Positions 6,666-11,004 of a stretch of DNA of 11,004 bases are shown here, in pieces. Position numbers and translations under genes: made by a program. The notes beneath the pieces are model-generated. The model saw only the letters and a program-made list of their open reading frames with translations, was not told where the DNA came from and ran no database searches. The number at the start of each line of letters is the position of its first letter. Position 1 is the stretch's first letter. The stretch is from 66-474 sp035717365 (lineage in GTDB: Bacteria > Pseudomonadota > Gammaproteobacteria > Xanthomonadales > Rhodanobacteraceae): positions 1 through 11,004 of the forward strand of contig DASTIS010000180.1 in the NCBI GenBank assembly GCA_035717365.1, written 5' to 3'.

Positions 6666-6976
6666 TGGTTGAAAAAGGGTCAGGTCCGCCAGTGGGGATA
6701 TCGGTTTCCCACGACCCGGTCTCCCAGCGGTTCATCGCCGTGATTGACGGTCAGGAGAGTACGCTCGACTACGACCTGGCCAACAGCACGATGACCATTG
6801 CGTCCACGCTCGTGCCGCCCAGCCTGCGCAGCCGGGGCATTGCCGGCGCGATGACGCGGGTTGCGCTGGAAACGGCCAGGAGGCACGGCTGGAAAGTGGT
6901 TCCGGAATGCCCGTACGCCGCAAACTTTCTGATGAAGCATCCCGAATACCACGACCTGCTGGCCCGACAACTTTGA
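6662..6976 (+). CDS. Small GNAT acetyltransferase, NATD1/YjdJ-like (104 aa)
   Basis: The protein matches the compact GCN5-related family PF14542 (Acetyltransf_CG). Visible features are RFIAVIDGQESTLDY (first strands), TLVPPSLRSRGIAGAM (strand plus acetyl-CoA pyrophosphate loop Arg-x-x-Gly-x-Ala/Gly), ALETARRHGWKVVPECPYA with the family Cys, and KHPEYHDLL at the end. About 95-105 aa is normal for the family, so it is full length. Members are believed to bind acetyl-CoA; substrates are mostly unknown. Its ATG overlaps the stop of TIR gene A (ATGA), implying translational coupling. A second in-frame ATG follows at once (6665), and no strong RBS precedes either. The C-terminal half has a degenerate relative behind catalase (1120-1233). 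Its pairing with a TIR protein could be functional, such as modification of the TIR protein or of a target, or a chance neighbourhood. Confidence 0.88.
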   Translation: MMVEKGSGPPVGISVSHDPVSQRFIAVIDGQESTLDYDLANSTMTIASTLVPPSLRSRGIAGAMTRVALETARRHGWKVVPECPYAANFLMKHPEYHDLLARQL

Positions 6977-7045
6977 CGTGAGTCGCGCTGCGATCGCCCG
7001 TCGCCCAACCCCGCGCGAGGGCTGCGGCAGACTACCGTTGCCGAT

Positions 7046-7121
7046 GGGCTCCGCAGCGGGTGGTAAGACGGTATGATTCGGGGACGAGCGTGGCTTCGCC
7101 CGGCTGAGGGGGCTTTCCCGC
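7046..7121 (+). promoter_or_regulatory. Promoter/leader of TIR gene B (copy of the gene A leader)
   Basis: TATGAT at 7072-7077, a hairpin CGAGCG/CGCCCG (7085-7090 with 7097-7102, one mismatch) and GAGGGGG (7106-7112) nine bases before ATG occupy the same positions as in the gene A leader. Relative to A, the loop-closing A-T pair has become G-C, a compensated change, while an inner G-C has become an A/C mismatch. Upstream, GGGCTCCGC (7046-7054) is also shared but offset by 3 bp. The 145-bp gap after the GNAT gene otherwise holds nothing I can name. Confidence 0.6.
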
Positions 7122-8924
7122 ATGGCTGACGTTTTCGTTTCCTACGCACGCACAGACAAGGCCCGTGTCGCGCCGCTCGTCGCCGCGATCGAAGCCAGGG
7201 GCTGGTCGGTGTGGTGGGACCCGGAGATCACGCCCGGCCAGGAATTTGACGACCAGATCGATGCCGAGATCGATGCGGCCAAGGCGGTGCTGGTGGTCTG
7301 GACGCCGACATCGGTCGCCTCGCGTTGGGTGCGCGGCGAGGCGCGCGAAGCCGCCGAGCGCGGGATCCTGGTGCCGGTGCGGTTCGAAAAAGCGCGCCTG
7401 CCGATGGACGTGCGGGCCATCCACACGACCGATCTCGACGAGTGGGCCGGCAATACCACAAGCCAGCCGGCACAGGACTTCCTGCGCGCGCTGGATGCGA
7501 TGATCGCGCGCTCCCAGGCAGCGCAGGCCACGAAGCCGGGCAGAGCGTCCGCGGCGGCGCCCGAAGACGACGCACCACGGGTGTCCGTTTGCGTCCTGCC
7601 GTTCGCCAACATGAGCGGCGATTCCGAGCAGGAATATTTCAGCGACGGCATGACCGAGGACATCACCACCGACCTCAGCAAGGTGTCGGCGCTGGCGGTC
7701 GCGTCCAGCAACAGCGCCTTCATGTACAAGGGGCAGCACGTGGAGATCGCCAAAGTCGCGCGCGAGCTCAACGTGACGCACGTGCTGGAAGGCAGCGTGC
7801 GCAAGGCCGGCGGCCGGATCCGGGTCAATGCACAGTTGATAGATGGCGCCACCAACAACCACGTTTGGGCCGAGCGCTACGATCGCGACGCCAGCGACAT
7901 TTTCGCGATCCAGGACGAGATATCTAAAGCCATCGTCAAGGCATTGCGGTTGCGCCTGCTGCCGGAAGAGAAGAGGGCCATCGAGCGGCGCGGGACCAAC
8001 AGCGTCGAGGCGCACGACCTTTATCTCATGGCGCGGCAAATCTATATCACCAGCCAGGAAGACGTGCGTGCGGCGGAGGCGATCGTAAGCACCTGCACGC
8101 GAGCCACCGAAATCGACCCGGACTATGCCCAGGCATGGGCGCTGCTGGCCATGGGTTATCGCAGCCTTCGTCAATTGCGCGTGGACACGGATGACGGCAT
8201 GGCTGCAGCAGAAAGAGCGCTTGCCCTCAATCCGAATTTGGCGGAGGCGCACGCGGTAAAGGCGTACATCCTGGTACAGAACGACGCAACGGAGTCGGCC
8301 ATTGCGGAGGTCGAGATCGCGCTGAGGCAGGATCCCGAATCGTACGAAGCCAATCGAACGGCAGGTCGCATTGCGTACCAAATGCACCGGTTCAAGGATG
8401 CTGCACTGTATTATCAAAAGGCTGTCAGCCTCATGGACACCGACGTCAATTCCGCCATGATGCTGGTTGCTTCGTACCACGCCGTGGGCGATACGGTTGC
8501 GCAACGGCAGGCCGCCGGTGTTGCATTGAAGCGTGCGGATGCCGTTCTGGCGCGTGACCAGAACAACGGGGGAATCATGGTGTACAGCGCGCTTGCGCTC
8601 GCTGCGTTGGGTGAAGCCGAGCGTGCCAAGACGCGCATGAACCGTGCGCTGCTGGTCGACCCGCACAATTGGACGATGCGCTACAACTTCGCTTGCACGC
8701 TCAACAATTACCTGAACGACGAGGCGGCTGCGATACAGATGCTTGAGCCGCTGTTCGAAACAATCCCGGACACCTTCCTTGCCTACGCCAAGGCCGATCC
8801 GGATCTCGGGTCGCTGCGGGAGGACGTGCGCTTCAAGGCGATGGTCGCCGCTGCCGAAACACGTCTTGCGACAGCGAAGGCGGGGGCGACCACACGGGTG
8901 ACGGAGGCTGACTCGCATGGCTGA
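7122..8924 (+). CDS. TIR - TolB_N/FlgO-like - TPR protein, copy B (600 aa)
   Basis: Same architecture as the gene at 4854. The TIR domain spans residues 1-130 with TPTSVASRWVRGEAR and Glu73. The linker is followed by VCVLPFANMSGDSEQEYFSDG, where Ser replaces the usual Pro in the SGDPEQ block, then VLEGSVRKAGG, HVWAERYDRD and DIFAIQDEI, and TPR-like helices from ~290 to the end. Hand comparison gives about 87% identity to copy A over the first 108 residues and about 64% to copy C over a ~140-residue C-terminal segment, so the sensor half is the more diverged. Its closest TIR relative is the partial copy D (90 of 97 residues identical). Codons toward the 3' half (for example 8220-8480) look less GC-biased than the TIR part. 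It starts its own unit from the duplicated leader, and its last eight bases are the first eight of copy C. The C-terminal tail (TRVTEADSHG) is unrelated to the tails of A and C. Confidence 0.92.
   Translation: MADVFVSYARTDKARVAPLVAAIEARGWSVWWDPEITPGQEFDDQIDAEIDAAKAVLVVWTPTSVASRWVRGEAREAAERGILVPVRFEKARLPMDVRAIHTTDLDEWAGNTTSQPAQDFLRALDAMIARSQAAQATKPGRASAAAPEDDAPRVSVCVLPFANMSGDSEQEYFSDGMTEDITTDLSKVSALAVASSNSAFMYKGQHVEIAKVARELNVTHVLEGSVRKAGGRIRVNAQLIDGATNNHVWAERYDRDASDIFAIQDEISKAIVKALRLRLLPEEKRAIERRGTNSVEAHDLYLMARQIYITSQEDVRAAEAIVSTCTRATEIDPDYAQAWALLAMGYRSLRQLRVDTDDGMAAAERALALNPNLAEAHAVKAYILVQNDATESAIAEVEIALRQDPESYEANRTAGRIAYQMHRFKDAALYYQKAVSLMDTDVNSAMMLVASYHAVGDTVAQRQAAGVALKRADAVLARDQNNGGIMVYSALALAALGEAERAKTRMNRALLVDPHNWTMRYNFACTLNNYLNDEAAAIQMLEPLFETIPDTFLAYAKADPDLGSLREDVRFKAMVAAAETRLATAKAGATTRVTEADSHG
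8903..8916 (+). promoter_or_regulatory. RBS of copy C inside the end of copy B
   Basis: GGAGG (8903-8907) lies nine bases before the ATG at 8917, within the last codons of gene B. This supports the overlapping start and translational coupling of B and C. The 51-bp leader seen before A and B is absent here. Confidence 0.6.
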
Positions 8925-10707
8925 CGTCTTCGTCTCCTATGCCCGCGCGGACAAGGCCCGCGTCGCGCCCCTGGTGGCCGCGATTGAGGCCAAGGGCTGG
9001 TCGGTGTGGTGGGATCCGGAAATCATCCCCGGCCGCGAATTCGACGACGAGATCGAAGCTGAAATCAACGCGGCCAAGGCAGTGCTGGTGGTATGGACCC
9101 CGACCTCGGTCGCATCCCGCTGGGTGCGCGGCGAGGCGCGCGATGCCGCCGACCGCAACGTGCTGGTGCCGGTGCGCTTCGACAAGGCGCACCTGCCGAT
9201 GGATGTGCGCGCAATCCACACCACCGACCTCGACGACTGGGGTGAGGATGCGTCGGGGGCCAGGGCCCAGGAATTCCTCAACGCGCTGGGCATGTTGATC
9301 GCCCGGTCGCAGCTCTCGAAGCCCGCAAAGTCCTGTGTCGCGGCGCCAGAGATCGAGGCCAAGCGGTTTGCGGTCTGCGTGCTGCCGTTTGCCAACATGA
9401 GCGGCGATCCCGAGCAAGAGTACTTCAGCGACGGCATCACCGAGGACATCATCACCGACCTGAGCAAGGTGTCATCGCTGGGCGTCGTGTCGCGCAATGA
9501 TTCGTTTCTCTACAAGGGGAAGCAGATCGAAATGCACAAGCTGGCGCACGAACTCAAGGTCACGCACGTGATGGAAGGCAGCGTGCGCCGGGCCGGCGGT
9601 CGCTTGCGGATTACCGCACAGCTCATCGATGGCGCCACCGGCCAGCACGTCTGGGCGGAACGCTACGACCGCGACGCCAGCGACATTTTCGCGATCCAGG
9701 ACGAAATCTCGAAGGCGATCGTCAAGGCCCTCAGGCTGCGGTTGTTGCCGGAAGAGAAGAAAGCCATCGAACGGCGCGGTACCGACAGCGCCGAGGCCCA
9801 CGATCTGTACTTGATGGCGCGGCAGCTCTACATCACCAATCAGGAAGCGGATGAGCGCGCGGCCCTTGCGATCGTTCGCATGTGTGCTCAAGCAACCGAG
9901 ATTGATCCGGGTTACGCCCAAGCTTGGGCCTTGATGGCGATGGGCCAGCGAACGCTTCGTTACCTCAACGTGCAATCGGAAGACGGGATGGCCGCAGCGG
10001 AACGGGCTCTGGTTCTCAATCCGGATCTACCCGAGGCCCACGCGGTCAAGGCGAATATCCTGCAGGCCGCCGACGAGCTTGAGGCCGCAAGTGCCGAGGC
10101 GGCCGTGGCGCTCGAGCTTGATCCAGAATCTTATGAAGCCAACCGGGCTGCGGCACGCCTGAACTATCAGCGCCAGCGGTATGGGGACGCGATTCGGCTG
10201 TATGAAAAGGCGGCAAGCTTGATGGAAGCCGACCTCAATTCGGCTTCGCAGTTGATCAGTTGTTATAGCGCCATCGGCGACGCCGCCGGAACACGCCGCG
10301 CGGCCGAAATGGCGCTCAAGCGCGCCGATGCGATCTTGGCGCGCGATCAGAACAATGCCGGCGTCGTTGCCTACAGTGCTTTGGCACTTGCAGCTCTGGG
10401 GGAAGGCGAGCGCGCCAAATCGCGCATGAATCGCACGTTGCTGATGGATCCCGACAATTTCAACGCGCGCTACAACTTTGCGTGCGTGCTCAGCCAGCAC
10501 CTCAAAGACAAGGAAGCAGCACTGGACATGCTCGCCCCCGCTCTCGGTATTATTACGGATGCCTTCCTGGCTTACGCCAAGGCTGATCCTGACCTCGCCA
10601 TCCTTCACGACGATCCACGATTCAAGGCCATGGTCGCTGCGGCCGAGGCGCGCCTCGCGGCGGCAAGGTCTCCGGCGTCCGCGCCGATACCTGCCGCGGG
10701 GAGTTGA
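8917..10707 (+). CDS. TIR - TolB_N/FlgO-like - TPR protein, copy C (596 aa)
   Basis: Third complete paralog. The TIR domain has the same invariant TPTSVASRWVRGEAR with Glu73. The linker (~131-147) contains one Cys and is shorter than in A or B. The TolB_N-like domain differs most from the other copies in its middle (VVSRNDSFLYKGKQIEMHKLAHEL), which is closer to the general COG5616 consensus (SRNSSFxYKG). HVWAERYDRD and DIFAIQDEI are unchanged. The C-terminal TPR region is nearer to copy A (about 100 of 140 residues identical, including AIGDAAG-x-RRAAE and GEGERAK) than to copy B. The ATG overlaps the stop of B by 8 bp (ATGGCTGA). The gene ends 6 bp before copy D, so B, C and D are probably one transcript. 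Predicted cytoplasmic, with no membrane segment. Confidence 0.92.
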   Translation: MADVFVSYARADKARVAPLVAAIEAKGWSVWWDPEIIPGREFDDEIEAEINAAKAVLVVWTPTSVASRWVRGEARDAADRNVLVPVRFDKAHLPMDVRAIHTTDLDDWGEDASGARAQEFLNALGMLIARSQLSKPAKSCVAAPEIEAKRFAVCVLPFANMSGDPEQEYFSDGITEDIITDLSKVSSLGVVSRNDSFLYKGKQIEMHKLAHELKVTHVMEGSVRRAGGRLRITAQLIDGATGQHVWAERYDRDASDIFAIQDEISKAIVKALRLRLLPEEKKAIERRGTDSAEAHDLYLMARQLYITNQEADERAALAIVRMCAQATEIDPGYAQAWALMAMGQRTLRYLNVQSEDGMAAAERALVLNPDLPEAHAVKANILQAADELEAASAEAAVALELDPESYEANRAAARLNYQRQRYGDAIRLYEKAASLMEADLNSASQLISCYSAIGDAAGTRRAAEMALKRADAILARDQNNAGVVAYSALALAALGEGERAKSRMNRTLLMDPDNFNARYNFACVLSQHLKDKEAALDMLAPALGIITDAFLAYAKADPDLAILHDDPRFKAMVAAAEARLAAARSPASAPIPAAGS

Positions 10708-10713
10708 ACGGCG

Positions 10714-11004
10714 ATGGCTGACGTCTTCATTTCCTACGCACGGGCCGACAAGGCGCGCGTCGCGCCGCTGGTCAAGGCGATCGAGGCGCGCGGCTGGACC
10801 GTGTGGTGGGATCCGGAGATCACGCCCGGACAGGAGTTCGACGACCAGATCGATGCCGAGATTGATGCGGCGAAAGCGGTGCTGGTGATCTGGACTCCGA
10901 CATCGGTCGCGTCGCGCTGGGTACGCGGCGAGGCGCGGGAAGCGGCCGACCGCGGCATCTTGGTGCCTGTGCGGTTCGAGCAGGCGCGCCTGCCGATGGA
11001 CGTC
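10714..11004 (+). CDS. TIR protein, copy D, N-terminal 97 codons (cut by window end)
   Basis: The visible part is the start of a fourth TIR domain: FISYARADKARVAPLV, GWTVWWDPEITPGQEFDD, and TPTSVASRWVRGEAREAADR with Glu73 kept. It differs from copy B at 7 of 97 residues, against 16 or 17 for copies C and A. The reading frame is open to the window edge, so nothing is known about its TolB_N and TPR parts or about how many copies follow. GGGGAG (10698-10703), partly inside the end of copy C, lies ten bases before the ATG. Confidence 0.9.
   Translation, partial: MADVFISYARADKARVAPLVKAIEARGWTVWWDPEITPGQEFDDQIDAEIDAAKAVLVIWTPTSVASRWVRGEAREAADRGILVPVRFEQARLPMDV

Larger units (their letters stand above)
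4854..11004 (+). repeat. Tandem paralog array of TIR-TolB_N-TPR genes (at least 4 units)
   Basis: Units start at 4854, 7122, 8917 and 10714, giving periods of 2268, 1795 and 1797 bp. The first period is longer because a GNAT gene and a leader copy are inserted after unit A. Each unit begins with the same ATGGCTGA(C/T)GT(T/C)TTC(G/A)T DNA motif, and similarity continues through the whole coding length. Many synonymous differences show that the duplications are not very recent. The array is open at the right edge. Confidence 0.9.

Noticed and set aside
7032..8918. Long minus-strand open frame (~628 codons) opposite copy B
   Set aside because: It is antisense to a gene with clear domains, is rich in Arg/His/Val as expected from GC-rich codon shadowing, and similar shadows appear opposite copies A and C.
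4854..11004. CRISPR array or transposon as the cause of the repetition
   Set aside because: The repeats are whole ~1.8-kb coding genes with no short spacers, terminal inverted repeats, target-site duplications or transposase.

Overview
The DNA is GC-rich with dense, short-spaced genes. Catalase, an Aquifex-type aconitase and soluble TIR_2-type proteins together suggest a proteobacterium, most likely a gammaproteobacterium near Lysobacterales (Xanthomonadales). This placement rests on composition and general protein character only; no rRNA or marker gene is present.

Layout. (1) 1-1123: the C-terminal three quarters of a monofunctional haem catalase, cut by the left edge. Directly behind it, in another frame, lies a 37-codon relic of a small GNAT (NATD1/YjdJ-like) acetyltransferase. 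(2) 1291-1329: a strong hairpin with a T-run, 19 nt before the aconitase start. (3) 1348-3285: a complete 645-aa aconitate hydratase. (4) 3286-3463: a convergent intergenic region with hairpin/repeat structure. (5) 3464-4477, minus strand: an unrecognised polytopic membrane protein of about ten segments with no usable ATG start. (6) 4478-4853: a divergent noncoding region ending in a conserved promoter/leader. (7) 4854-11004: a tandem array of four paralogous genes, the last cut by the right edge.

Each complete array gene encodes a soluble protein of about 600 aa. It has an N-terminal TIR domain, a TolB-N/FlgO-like domain (the COG5616 type usually found behind cyclase or winged-helix domains) and C-terminal TPR-like helices. 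Copy A (4854) overlaps a 104-aa GNAT acetyltransferase by 4 bp. Copy B (7122) has its own copy of A's 51-bp leader (44/51 identical, ungapped). Copy C (8917) overlaps B by 8 bp, and copy D (10714) starts 6 bp after C. The likely transcription units are therefore A-GNAT and B-C-D(-...).

Biology. The left half is ordinary oxidative-stress and central metabolism. The array is the unusual part. All four TIR domains keep the Ser...Ser-x-Trp-x3-Glu motif that holds the catalytic glutamate in NAD-cleaving TIR enzymes. The TPR halves have diverged more than the TIR halves. I infer a family of NAD-directed signalling or defence effectors with diversified sensor halves. The sequence does not prove this, and the layout matches no named TIR defence system I know (Thoeris, TIR-STING CBASS, TIR-APAZ/short pAgo).
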